Below are positions 1 through 7,685 of a stretch of DNA of 12,142 bases, in pieces (within the stretch, counting starts at the first letter, position 1; every line of letters begins with the position of its first letter). This DNA is from UBA4416 sp044340865 (GTDB lineage Bacteria > Bacteroidota > Bacteroidia > B-17B0 > Aurantibacillaceae): contig JBIISW010000077.1 in assembly GCA_044340865.1 (NCBI GenBank), forward strand, positions 1 through 12,142, written 5' to 3'. The notes beneath the pieces were generated by a model, which had not been told where the DNA came from, ran no database searches, and was given only the letters and a program-made list of their open reading frames with translations. Position numbers and translations under genes: made by a program.

Positions 1-1194
1 ATCCCTCGCTTCTAATAAAATGCGTTTACACGTTTCTACGTTTTCTTTTAATTCAGAAATAGATAAGCTGTGTTTGGTTGCAATAACAGCATCATCATCA
101 TGACGCATGAGTACATAGTTCTCATCTTCCCAATATCCTAATTCATTGACGTTGTAATAATCTGCAAAGACATCAAAATGAGTTGTTAGTAATTCTTTTA
201 ATTCTTCTTTTTGCCAAACGTAGTATTTACCTTCCACACCTTCGCTATCAGCATCTAGTGCCGAATAAAACCCACCTTCGGAATTACATAATTCTTTTTT
301 AATAAAGGCAATCGTTTCAACTACAATGTCTTTATACAATTGATTTGGGGTTTGTTTATAGGCTTGCGTGTATAAACTAATCAGTTGGGCATTGTCATAC
401 AGCATTTTTTCAAAGTGTGGAACTTTCCAAATCATATCGGTGCTGTATCTTGCAAAGCCTCCACCAATTTGATCGTAAATGCCGCCATAGGCCATTTTCG
501 TTAAGGTCGTATCAATGTGTTTTTTTATGAAGTTATTATTTTCAAAATAATTGTAGTGTAATAAAAATAAATAATTGTTGGGTAATGGGAATTTAGGTGC
601 TCTGTTTGGTCCACCATTTTCTTCATCCACTAATTGTTTCCATGTGTTAACTGATTTTCTTAAGGAGTCCATTTGAAAAGGATTTCCCGACTGGTCTTTT
701 GGATTTTCTAATTTCACTAATCCTTCTGTGAGATGCTCAGCGTATTCAAATACTTTTTCTGGATTTGTTTGATATAATTCTGCAATACTTTTTAAAACGT
801 TTACCCATTGTTGTTTTGGAAAATACGTTCCTCCATAAATGGGTCTTCCATCAGGTAATGCAAAACAATTGAGTGGCCAACCTCCTTGTCCAGTCATTAA
901 TTGCACAGCACCCATATATACCATGTCAATATCAGGACGTTCTTCTCTATCAACTTTTACATTGATAAAATGTTGATTCATCACATTTGCGACGTCTTCA
1001 TTTTCAAAACTTTCGTGTTCCATCACATGGCACCAATGGCAAGCGCTGTAACCAATACTAACTAAAATTAATTTGTTTTCACGTTTAGCCAGTTCAAGTG
1101 TTTCATTATTCCATGCATACCAATTTACTGGGTTATGCGCGTGTTGTAATAAATACGGACTGCTTTCTTTTATGAGTTGGTTTGCGTGATTCAT
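1..1194 (-). CDS. yyaL: YyaL/DUF255 thioredoxin-fold protein, N-terminal part (runs off window)
   Basis: This gene is open from the ATG at 1194-1192 to the window edge, giving 398 codons; the family is usually about 670-700 residues, so roughly the last 280 are outside. Visible family hallmarks in order: SSPYLLQHAHNPVNWYAW (11-28), the thioredoxin-like GYSACHWCHVMEHESFE with C52-x-x-C55, VDREERPDIDMVYM (81-94), then GQGGWPLNCFALPDGRPIYG followed by GTYFP. The part after residue ~180 (GGPNRAPKFP, GGIYDQIGGGFARYS, VPHFEKMLYDNAQL, GGFYSALDADSEGVEGKYYVW) matches the start of the alpha/alpha-toroid, glycosidase-like domain. The family is related to human SPATA20; its biochemical role is not settled, and a redox or sugar-related function is only suggested by the folds. 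No signal peptide is visible, so it is probably cytoplasmic. It likely has its own promoter: TACCTTTA (1224-1217, minus) is close to the Bacteroidota -7 box, but no -33 box was found. Identification is secure; function is not. Confidence 0.93.
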   Translation of the reverse strand, partial: MNHANQLIKESSPYLLQHAHNPVNWYAWNNETLELAKRENKLILVSIGYSACHWCHVMEHESFENEDVANVMNQHFINVKVDREERPDIDMVYMGAVQLMTGQGGWPLNCFALPDGRPIYGGTYFPKQQWVNVLKSIAELYQTNPEKVFEYAEHLTEGLVKLENPKDQSGNPFQMDSLRKSVNTWKQLVDEENGGPNRAPKFPLPNNYLFLLHYNYFENNNFIKKHIDTTLTKMAYGGIYDQIGGGFARYSTDMIWKVPHFEKMLYDNAQLISLYTQAYKQTPNQLYKDIVVETIAFIKKELCNSEGGFYSALDADSEGVEGKYYVWQKEELKELLTTHFDVFADYYNVNELGYWEDENYVLMRHDDDAVIATKHSLSISELKENVETCKRILLEARD

Positions 1195-1223
1195 CTTTAC
1201 CTATAAGTTTAAAAGATAAAGGT

Positions 1224-1263
1224 ACAAAAACCATACAGTTTTTTTAACCTGTATGGTTTTTGT
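1224..1263. terminator. Perfect 15-bp inverted repeat, probable terminator
   Basis: The arms 1224-1238 and 1249-1263 are perfectly complementary around a 10-nt loop (1239-1248). The outer part of the stem is A-rich on one side and T-rich on the other, so it reads as hairpin plus T-tract on either strand. On the minus strand it lies just after the stop of the membrane-protein gene (1275) and just before the yyaL start, so it should end the padR operon and isolate yyaL. Confidence 0.8.
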
Positions 1264-1274
1264 TTTTCAAACTA

Positions 1275-2417
1275 TTACATCTCGTTTTGCAACACCATTA
1301 ATTGTACTTGTTGCAATTGTTGTAAAACCACTAAGTTAGTTCCACTAAACAATGGAATGATTTCTTCACTGTTGGTTTTATACTCTGTTGGAAGTTTCGT
1401 TTTACTTGAATCTAATTCTAAATGGTATGTTTTTATCAATGCCTGAAGCGCATCTACATCTTTATTTTCTGTGTTTGAATATCGAAATATATCATCAGAA
1501 ATAAATTGTAACTTACTTTCAAAATCGTTAGAAAGTTTCGTTGTGCCTGTTTCTTTTAAGATGATAGACGTTTTAATCTTTTCGCACAGGTTAATGATTT
1601 GTTGACTCATCACACGTAACTTACTTTCTGAAGAGTCTGTTTTTATAACCGAATCGTAGAGTTTTTGTTGTGCAGAAACAATACCTTCATTAATTAAAAA
1701 TGAAGACGTATCGCTAATGTTTTTCATTCTCGATCCATGAGGAGTGCGCACCAGTGTTAACCAAAGTCCACATATCATAATGATAACGATAGATGAAGTA
1801 ATTGCATTTATTCTATTGTCAGGATTTTTAATGCCAACCATTAAATAGATAGGAAGTAAAACAAATCCAAGCAGGCCAATTAATGCGTAACCAAGTATCA
1901 TCGTGTATGGCCAATGCATCACTTTGAATAAAATAAAAAGGCTCAATAACATACCTGACAATATACTTAAGCCAAGAATGAGTTTGTCTTTTGTTGCTTG
2001 CCTATCTTTTGATTTTAAAAGAAATAGCAATGGAAGAAAAATGAGGCTCGATGTGCCTACGCCTAATATAATAAATGCTGATGCACCAGGCCAGTGCATA
2101 AATTTAAATAGGATTCCTAAAATCATAGCTGCTGCAGAACATGTTCCGCTAAGTATCATTGTCTTTTTCATGGCGTAATAGTTTTTATAAGTTAATAATA
2201 GGAGTGTTTCTTCTTCTATTTCCCACAACTCATCTTTATAAAACGTACGAATTGTTTTTTGATAGAAGCTCTCGAAGTCTCCATTTTCTTCGAGATTTTG
2301 CTCGATGATACAACAAATATGATCGTGGAGATTTAGCTGCAGGCTCTCCATTTCAACGCCACGTGCACGTATGTCGTTAAAAATATAATCTATTTGTTTT
2401 TCACTAAGGCAATACAT
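1275..2417 (-). CDS. PadR-linked membrane protein: HAAS-like N-terminus, duplicated GldL-like FKxMHWP modules, helical C-terminal domain
   Basis: This 380-aa protein has no assigned family that I can name with certainty. Residues 1-80 are soluble and acidic (LSEKQIDYIFNDI, LHDHICCIIEQNLEENGDF) and resemble the HAAS domain that often accompanies PadR regulators. Five hydrophobic segments follow, at about 86-105, 112-134, 145-163, 172-195 and 207-224. Segments 1-2 and 3-4 look like a tandem duplication, each with the signature LFKFMHWPG (103-111) or LFKVMHWPY (163-171), which is also seen in GldL, the inner-membrane motor protein of gliding and type IX secretion. The glutamate that follows this signature in GldL (in G-L-G-T-E-A) is serine here (S123), and the second copy has no acidic residue there either, so a proton-driven motor role is unlikely. 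Residues 225-380 are predicted alpha-helical and extracytoplasmic; a likeness to the first domain of GldM is possible but weak. The ATG directly follows the padR stop with no gap, so translation is probably coupled. Inferred role: membrane partner or target of the PadR repressor. Confidence 0.75.
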   Translation of the reverse strand: MYCLSEKQIDYIFNDIRARGVEMESLQLNLHDHICCIIEQNLEENGDFESFYQKTIRTFYKDELWEIEEETLLLLTYKNYYAMKKTMILSGTCSAAAMILGILFKFMHWPGASAFIILGVGTSSLIFLPLLFLLKSKDRQATKDKLILGLSILSGMLLSLFILFKVMHWPYTMILGYALIGLLGFVLLPIYLMVGIKNPDNRINAITSSIVIIMICGLWLTLVRTPHGSRMKNISDTSSFLINEGIVSAQQKLYDSVIKTDSSESKLRVMSQQIINLCEKIKTSIILKETGTTKLSNDFESKLQFISDDIFRYSNTENKDVDALQALIKTYHLELDSSKTKLPTEYKTNSEEIIPLFSGTNLVVLQQLQQVQLMVLQNEM

Positions 2418-2759
2418 TTACGTTGTTTTTGTTTTGATGTCTAACAAAAATTTCATGGTTTCCATAAAGTCAGCTAACTCGCTTACTTTTTCTTTTGTTT
2501 TCGTTTTTCCTGTTGGACTTAAACTGTAATATTTTCTCACCCGTTTTCCTATGAATTCAGTTTCTGTTGTAACAAATCCATCAGCTTCTAGGGCGTGTAA
2601 AGTGGGATACAAAGCACCTTCTGTAATTTGAATTTTATCTAAGGTTAATTCTTTCACACGTTGAGTTATTTCGTAACCATACATTTTTTTATTATCGGCT
2701 AGGAGCTTCAACACAATGGTTTTCAAGGTTCCTTTTAAAAGTTCGGAAGAGTAATTCAT
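2418..2759 (-). CDS. PadR-family winged-helix transcriptional regulator
   Basis: This 113-aa protein matches the PadR N-terminal winged-helix family (PF03551) over almost its whole length. Hallmarks are LLKGTLKTIVLKLLADNKKMYGYEI (7-31, ending in YGYEI), the recognition region EGALYPTLHALEADGFV (47-63) and the wing GKRVRKYYSLSPTGK (71-85). A short C-terminal helix (89-105) probably makes the dimer contact, as in the short PadR subgroup. Members are usually repressors released by a small ligand or by an upstream signal, and commonly repress their own operon. Here the gene is first in a two-gene operon with the membrane protein; the stop TAA (2420-2418) is followed at once by the partner's ATG. 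The start is chosen because MNYSSELLKG begins just where the family alignment normally begins. Its operator is probably among the ATGT/ACAT palindromes in the upstream intergenic region. Confidence 0.92.
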   Translation of the reverse strand: MNYSSELLKGTLKTIVLKLLADNKKMYGYEITQRVKELTLDKIQITEGALYPTLHALEADGFVTTETEFIGKRVRKYYSLSPTGKTKTKEKVSELADFMETMKFLLDIKTKTT

Positions 2760-2842
2760 ATCGTTAGGTTTAATTTTTTTATCTCATATAAGTTATGACT
2801 TTCCATTTGAAAATAAATTTAGTGAGTCATTTTTAATACTAT

Positions 2843-2872
2843 AACGAGATACTTAAGACAAAGATACATAAG
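2843..2872. repeat. Tandem pair of 15-bp units overlapping the padR promoter
   Basis: The units 2843-2857 and 2858-2872 are adjacent and match at 11 of 15 positions, sharing the word GATAC(T/A)TAAG. The second unit contains the padR -7 box. Two turns of the same word at 15-bp spacing next to a promoter could be a regulator site, but in AT-rich DNA chance is possible. Confidence 0.35.
2859..2866 (-). promoter_or_regulatory. Candidate -7 box of the padR operon
   Basis: Read on the minus strand this is TATCTTTG, an exact match to the Bacteroidota -7 consensus TAnnTTTG. It would give a leader of about 95 nt before the padR ATG at 2759. No TTTG -33 box is present at the expected distance; that position is occupied by the palindrome at 2878-2891, so the promoter may be weak or controlled. 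Confidence 0.4.
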
Positions 2873-2877
2873 AAACC

Positions 2878-2891
2878 AATGTATTTACATT
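2878..2891. promoter_or_regulatory. 14-bp palindrome, candidate PadR operator
   Basis: AATGTA and TACATT are perfect inverted halves separated by TT. The ATGT...ACAT half-sites are those typical of PadR-family operators, though known ones commonly have an 8-bp spacer rather than 4. It lies about 12 bp upstream of the padR -7 box, over the -33 position, which fits autorepression. An overlapping larger pairing is ATACAT (2864-2869) with ATGTAT (2879-2884). Confidence 0.4.
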
Positions 2892-3017
2892 TTTTTATTG
2901 ATTTTTGTTTTAAAACAATGATTTTCAGGCCAATAAAATTTATCAGGTTTTATGAATGGATTTATTAACTATTGAATAGTTTTTAATAATAAATGTATAA
3001 TTTTAAAACGATGTCAG

Positions 3018-3029
3018 AATACATGTATT
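3018..3029. promoter_or_regulatory. 12-bp perfect palindrome upstream of dnaE
   Basis: AATACATGTATT is fully self-complementary and again contains ACAT and ATGT. It lies 93 bp upstream of the dnaE start and about 130 bp from the similar palindrome at 2878-2891; another ATGTAT word is at 2993-2998. It could be a second PadR-type site or an unrelated dnaE operator. Confidence 0.3.
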
Positions 3030-3121
3030 AAGTTGTTGAGCATAAATAGGCGAATAACTCAAGCATTTATTTTCATAGGCAACACAAGAAATAAAAACCA
3101 ATATAATATAGAATTCCAAAG

Positions 3122-6100
3122 ATGTTTTTAATATTTGATACTGAAACAACAGGCTTACCAAGAAGTTACAACGCGCCCTTAACCGATTTTGATAATTGGC
3201 CTCGGATGGTTCAAGTAGCCTGGCAATTGCATGATGCGCAAGGTAATTTAATCAGTAGCAATTCAGTCATTGTAAAACCTGATGGGTATACTATTCCATT
3301 TAATGCTGTTCAAATTCATGGGATTACCAATGAAAGAGCCATTGAAGAAGGACAAGATTTAAAATTGGTATTACAAGAATTTGTTGAAGCGGTTAAACAA
3401 ACCACTTACTTATGTGGTCATAATATCGAATTTGATAATAACATTATTGGTGCAGAATTATTACGTTGTGGTTTAGACAATGTATTGGCAAGCATGCCAT
3501 TTATTGATACCAAGAATGATCAAACAACCGAATACTGTGCTATTCCGGGTGGACGCGGCGGAAAGTTTAAATGGCCAACGTTAACGGAATTATATACTAA
3601 ATTATTCAATAGCAAATTTGATGAAGCGCATAACGCAGCCTTTGACGTATTAGCAACTGGTAAAGTATTTTTTGAAATTATTAAACGCGGCATTACAAAA
3701 GTAAAAGAGATTGAAACATCTCAACTCCAAACAATAAACTATGTAGCGCCTGATTTATCGGCACTTTATAAACATGAACAAGATTGGAAAGAAAGAAAGT
3801 TAGAAAGTACAAAAGTAAAGATTGAAACCACTAACTTAGTAAGTAACAATTCAACAGCCAATATTCAGCATGCAACATTTAGTCACTTACACAATCATAC
3901 TCAATTTTCTGTACTCCAGTGCACAAGCGATGTTGGTGACTTAGTAAAAAAAGCAGTTGAATATAATTTAAGAGGATTAGCATTAACCGATCATGGAAAT
4001 ATGTACGGTGCCTTTTTATTTTGGCAAGCTATTGATAAACAAAACAAAGCCATTAAAGCCACCAATGAATTAATTGATAAAGGCGACCCTTCGACTATCG
4101 CTCAGGGTGCACAAAAGAAACATGAATTAAAATGCATTATTGGTTGCGAATTATTTGTTTGTAAAGATCATAAAGATAAAAGCAAACAAGATAATGGCTA
4201 CACACAAGTGTTTGTTGCTAAGAACAGAATAGGTTATCAAAATTTATCTAAGCTCAGTTCGGTTGGTTTAATTGATGGTTTTTATTACGTGCCTCGTATC
4301 GATAAACATTTATTGTTACAGTATAAAGAAGGATTGATTGCCACCACGGGTTCTTTAACGTCAGAAATTCCTTCCTTAATTTTAAACGTAGGCGAAGAAC
4401 AAGCAGAAGAATGTTTTGTGTGGTATAAAGAACAATTTGGAGAAGATTTTTATGTTGAATTAAATCGTCATCAGCTGCCAGAAGAAGATCATGTGAATAC
4501 TGTTTTGTTAAAGTTTGCACAAAAATACCAAGTGAAATATTTTGCAGCTAATAGTAATTATTATTTAAATAAAGATGGATTTGAAGCGCATGATATTTTA
4601 TTGTGTGTAAAAGATAATGAGAAAAAAGCCACGCCAGTAGGCAAGGGCAGAGGGTTTAGAAATGGATTGCAAAATAAAGAATTCTATTTTAAATCTCCAG
4701 CAGAAATGATAGAACTGTTTGCTGATATGCCAGAAGCCATTGAAGCAACAAACGAAATTGTAGATAAGATTGAACAGTTTAAATTAGGTAGAGATATTTT
4801 ATTGCCAAAATTTGAAATTGAAAAAGCGTTTATTGAAGAAAATAAGAATGAAATTTTAGAATCTCAACAACGCATCATTGCCATTAAAGAAAAAGATTGG
4901 GTAGCTAAAAATTTATCACCCGAAGCCATTGAGGTGCAAAAGGCAGAGATGCTAATCATTGCCGAACAATTTATTTACATGTCGCATTTAACTTGGGAAG
5001 GCGCACACAAGCGTTATCCTGATATGACGCCTGAAATAAAAGATCGGATTGCTTTTGAGTTAACTACCATTGAGCGTATGGGTTATCCTGGTTACTTTTT
5101 AATTGTTGCTGATTTTATTGCAGAAGCTCGTAAAATGGGAGTTGCTGTTGGTCCAGGGCGTGGTTCGGCAGCTGGTTCGGCCATTGCGTATTGTTTGTGG
5201 ATTACCAATGTAGATCCCATTAAATTTGATTTACTCTTTGAGCGTTTCTTAAATCCTGATCGTGTGAGTATGCCCGATATAGATATTGACTTTGATGATG
5301 AAGGTCGAGGTTTAGTGATTGATTACGTGATTAATAAATACGGTGCTAATCAAGTGGCGCAAATTATTACCTATGGCACCATGGGAGGAAAGTCTGCTAT
5401 CAAAGATACAGCAAGGGCTTTAGACTTACCATTAGAAGATTCAAATAAATTATCAAAAGCATTTCCTGATAGTTTAGATGCCAAATTAAAAAAATTATTA
5501 AAGCCGGGAGGCATTGATGAAAAATATTTAGAAGGCATTAAAGATAAACGTGAAGTGGTGGAGCAATCGCACAACTTTAGAAAATTAGCTGAAGAAAAAA
5601 CACCTGAAGCCGATGTGTTGAAACAAGCGTATGAATTAGAAGGTTGTTTGAGAAACATTGGTATACATGCTTGTGGCGTGATTATTACGCCTGATGATAT
5701 GGTAAAGTTTGTGCCTGTTACCAAAGCTAAAGATAGTGAGATGCTTGTGACGCAGTTTGATAACTCCGTTGCAGAAAGCGCAGGCCTTTTAAAAATGGAC
5801 TTCTTAGGCCTACGAACGTTAACGATTATAAAAGATGCGGTGCTTTACATCAAACAAAATCACGGTGTAGACATTGATATTGATGCCATTCCGTTAGACG
5901 ATAAATTAACTTACGAATTATTTCAACGAGGAGAAACCAACGGTGTGTTTCAATATGAAAGTGCTGGTATGCAAAAATCATTGAAAGATTTGAAGCCAGA
6001 TAGTTTCAATGATTTAATTGCTATGAATGCTTTGTATCGTCCAGGACCAATTGCTTACATTCCTAACTACATCAATCGTAAACACGGTAAAGAGCCAATT

Positions 6101-7609
6101 ACTTTTGATTTAGAAGGCATGGATGAATTTTTGGGAGAAACGTATGGGATTACAGTTTATCAAGAACAGGTGATGCGTTTGTCGCAAAAGCTTGCCAACT
6201 TTACAAAAGGTGATGCCGATACCTTGCGTAAAGCGATGGGGAAAAAAGACAGAGCAACGCTTGATAAAATGAAAGGTAAGTTTATTGAGAATTGCAAAAC
6301 CAATGGACACGACGAAGTGGTTGCTGAAAAAGTGTGGAAAGATTGGGAAGCCTTTGCGAGTTATGCCTTTAACAAATCGCACTCTACGTGTTATGCCTAT
6401 GTAGCATTTCAAACAGCTTACATCAAAGCGCATTATCCTTCTGAGTTTATGTCGTCTGTTTTAAATCATGCAAGTAGCATTGATTCTATTTCATTTTTAA
6501 TGGAAGAGTGCAAGCGCATGGGTGTAAAAGTGTTGGGACCAGATATTAACGAAGGCTTTGCAAAGTTTAGTGTAATAAAAGGAGGGACAGATATCCGTTT
6601 CGGAATGGCTTCTATTAAAGGAGTTGGCGAAAACACGGTTCAAAATATCATTGACGAACGTAATGCAAATGGAAAATACACCTCGGTATTTGATTTAGCT
6701 AAACGACTAGACAATAAAAGCGTGAATAAAAAATCATTAGAAGGATTAGCACTCGCAGGTGGTTTTGATAGTTTTGAAGGCATACACCGTGCGATGTTTT
6801 TTACACCTGATATGGATGGCTTAACGCTTACCGATCGAATGATTAAGTATAACAATCAAATGAGTTTGGGTAACGATACCTCGCAAGCTAGTTTGTTTGG
6901 TGGTGAAGATGAAATTGAAATTACCGAACCACAGTTGCCACAAAAAATTGAAACCTGGGGACAGCTCGAACAATTGGGAAGAGAAAGAGAAGTAGTTGGA
7001 TTTTTTATTTCAGGACATCCACTCGATCCATTTAAATTAATTATTGAACATAAGTGTAATGCTACCTGCGCTCAACTCAAAGCAGGCTTAGAACCGTTTA
7101 AAGGAAAAGAAGTGTCGTTTGCAGGAATGGTTACTGGTTTTGAAAACAGAACAAGTAAAACAGGTAATGCGTTTGGAAAAATAATTATTGAAGATTACCA
7201 AGGTGCTTTAGAGATTATGTTGTTTTCTAAAGATTATGTGGAGTTCAATAAATTTATGGTAAACAATTTGTTTGTGCATGTGAAGGCTCGAATACAAGAG
7301 CGATACGGACAACCAGGCAGTTTAGAAATAAAAATAAATAAAATGGATTTGTTGGAAAATGTGAAAGAAACCATTTTTACTAATATGAAATTAAAAATTG
7401 ATGTTAATTATTTAACAGACGATTTAATTAATTCCATTGAAAATATTTTAATAACCTCACAAGGAAAATGCAACGTGGAATTTTTTGTAGAAGATGCCCT
7501 GGAAAATATGAGTGTGAAATTATTTTCTAAATCTCGAAAAATTGCAGTGAGCACCGATTTAACGAATGAATTAGATAAACTAAGTAATGTGAGCTACGAA
7601 GTGAGTTAA
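3122..7609 (+). CDS. dnaE: DNA polymerase III subunit alpha with fused N-terminal 3'-5' exonuclease domain
   Basis: This is the 1495-aa catalytic subunit of the replicative polymerase. Residues 1-190 form a DnaQ/DEDDh exonuclease: FDTETTGLP (D6, E8), GHNIEFDNN (D105) and EAHNAAFD (H170, D175), so proofreading looks intact. After a linker comes a PHP domain (251-500; HLHNHTQFS at 255-263, LTDHGNMYGA at 288-297), then the palm and fingers with VGPGRGSAAGS (676-686), the catalytic MPDIDIDF (D719, D721) and KMDFLGLRT (D893), and YRPGP (972-976). Next are a helix-hairpin-helix stretch (1161-1215), the probable beta-clamp motif QASLF (1255-1259), an OB fold (1329-1410) and a C-terminal domain (1415-1495). 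E. coli DnaE is 1160 aa; the extra length is mostly the exonuclease. The N-terminal fusion is known in Bacteroidota. The start is fixed because the exonuclease motif begins at residue 5. The PHP lacks several usual metal ligands (S411, S478, Y480), and residues 322-329 are encoded by a palindromic repeat. It is monocistronic, with a terminator at 7645. Confidence 0.98.
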   Translation: MFLIFDTETTGLPRSYNAPLTDFDNWPRMVQVAWQLHDAQGNLISSNSVIVKPDGYTIPFNAVQIHGITNERAIEEGQDLKLVLQEFVEAVKQTTYLCGHNIEFDNNIIGAELLRCGLDNVLASMPFIDTKNDQTTEYCAIPGGRGGKFKWPTLTELYTKLFNSKFDEAHNAAFDVLATGKVFFEIIKRGITKVKEIETSQLQTINYVAPDLSALYKHEQDWKERKLESTKVKIETTNLVSNNSTANIQHATFSHLHNHTQFSVLQCTSDVGDLVKKAVEYNLRGLALTDHGNMYGAFLFWQAIDKQNKAIKATNELIDKGDPSTIAQGAQKKHELKCIIGCELFVCKDHKDKSKQDNGYTQVFVAKNRIGYQNLSKLSSVGLIDGFYYVPRIDKHLLLQYKEGLIATTGSLTSEIPSLILNVGEEQAEECFVWYKEQFGEDFYVELNRHQLPEEDHVNTVLLKFAQKYQVKYFAANSNYYLNKDGFEAHDILLCVKDNEKKATPVGKGRGFRNGLQNKEFYFKSPAEMIELFADMPEAIEATNEIVDKIEQFKLGRDILLPKFEIEKAFIEENKNEILESQQRIIAIKEKDWVAKNLSPEAIEVQKAEMLIIAEQFIYMSHLTWEGAHKRYPDMTPEIKDRIAFELTTIERMGYPGYFLIVADFIAEARKMGVAVGPGRGSAAGSAIAYCLWITNVDPIKFDLLFERFLNPDRVSMPDIDIDFDDEGRGLVIDYVINKYGANQVAQIITYGTMGGKSAIKDTARALDLPLEDSNKLSKAFPDSLDAKLKKLLKPGGIDEKYLEGIKDKREVVEQSHNFRKLAEEKTPEADVLKQAYELEGCLRNIGIHACGVIITPDDMVKFVPVTKAKDSEMLVTQFDNSVAESAGLLKMDFLGLRTLTIIKDAVLYIKQNHGVDIDIDAIPLDDKLTYELFQRGETNGVFQYESAGMQKSLKDLKPDSFNDLIAMNALYRPGPIAYIPNYINRKHGKEPITFDLEGMDEFLGETYGITVYQEQVMRLSQKLANFTKGDADTLRKAMGKKDRATLDKMKGKFIENCKTNGHDEVVAEKVWKDWEAFASYAFNKSHSTCYAYVAFQTAYIKAHYPSEFMSSVLNHASSIDSISFLMEECKRMGVKVLGPDINEGFAKFSVIKGGTDIRFGMASIKGVGENTVQNIIDERNANGKYTSVFDLAKRLDNKSVNKKSLEGLALAGGFDSFEGIHRAMFFTPDMDGLTLTDRMIKYNNQMSLGNDTSQASLFGGEDEIEITEPQLPQKIETWGQLEQLGREREVVGFFISGHPLDPFKLIIEHKCNATCAQLKAGLEPFKGKEVSFAGMVTGFENRTSKTGNAFGKIIIEDYQGALEIMLFSKDYVEFNKFMVNNLFVHVKARIQERYGQPGSLEIKINKMDLLENVKETIFTNMKLKIDVNYLTDDLINSIENILITSQGKCNVEFFVEDALENMSVKLFSKSRKIAVSTDLTNELDKLSNVSYEVS
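4086..4108 (+). repeat. Dispersed palindromic repeat embedded in frame in dnaE
   Basis: The segment begins ACCCTTCGAC and ends CGCTCAGGGT, closely matching the CCTTCGACTTCGCTCAGG-type repeat that is scattered between genes in many bacterial genomes. It differs by an extra base in the middle. The arms ACCCT (4086-4090) and AGGGT (4104-4108) pair, with an inner CGA/TCG pairing. It encodes DPSTIAQG (322-329) in a loop of the PHP domain between the LTDHGN and GCELFV motifs, where length variation is tolerated. Confidence 0.6.
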
Positions 7610-7644
7610 GTAGAAGTCGATTAAACTATTTTTTTACAATTGAG

Positions 7645-7685
7645 CGAAGTTAATGGTGTGTGAACAAATTGACTTCGTTTTTTTT
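7645..7685 (+). terminator. Rho-independent terminator of dnaE
   Basis: The arms 7645-7654 and 7668-7677 form a 10-bp stem with one G-U pair and a 13-nt loop, followed by eight T residues (7678-7685). It begins 36 nt after the dnaE stop codon. Confidence 0.85.

Larger units (their letters stand above)
2760..3121. other. Divergent intergenic region between padR and dnaE
   Basis: This 362-bp, very AT-rich gap separates the divergent padR operon and dnaE. No credible coding sequence or RNA gene was seen on either strand. It holds a perfect -7 box for padR (2866-2859, minus), a tandem 15-bp repeat (2843-2872), a palindrome at 2878-2891 and another at 3018-3029. No convincing TTTG-N20-TAnnTTTG promoter was found for dnaE, although weak -7-like words occur at 2977-2984 and 2998-3005. 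Confidence 0.6.

Noticed and set aside
1903..2178. Plus-strand open frame inside the membrane-protein gene
   Set aside because: It is the complement of the duplicated FKxMHWP region; no independent evidence.
2977..3005. dnaE promoter with -7-like words at 2977-2984 or 2998-3005
   Set aside because: Both miss the final G of TAnnTTTG and have no TTTG box at the right distance.
2760..3121. tRNA or small RNA gene in the large intergenic gap
   Set aside because: No cloverleaf, GTTCGAATC-like T-loop or promoter-hairpin-T-run combination was found.
5371..5724. Minus-strand open frames inside dnaE (also 4254-4520, 6110-6433, 6640-6855)
   Set aside because: All are antisense to conserved polymerase motifs and show no recognisable domains.
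7640..7656. TGAGCGAAGTTAATGG near the dnaE terminator as another copy of the CCTGAGCGAAG-type repeat
   Set aside because: Only about ten bases match, and the sequence is fully explained as the terminator stem.
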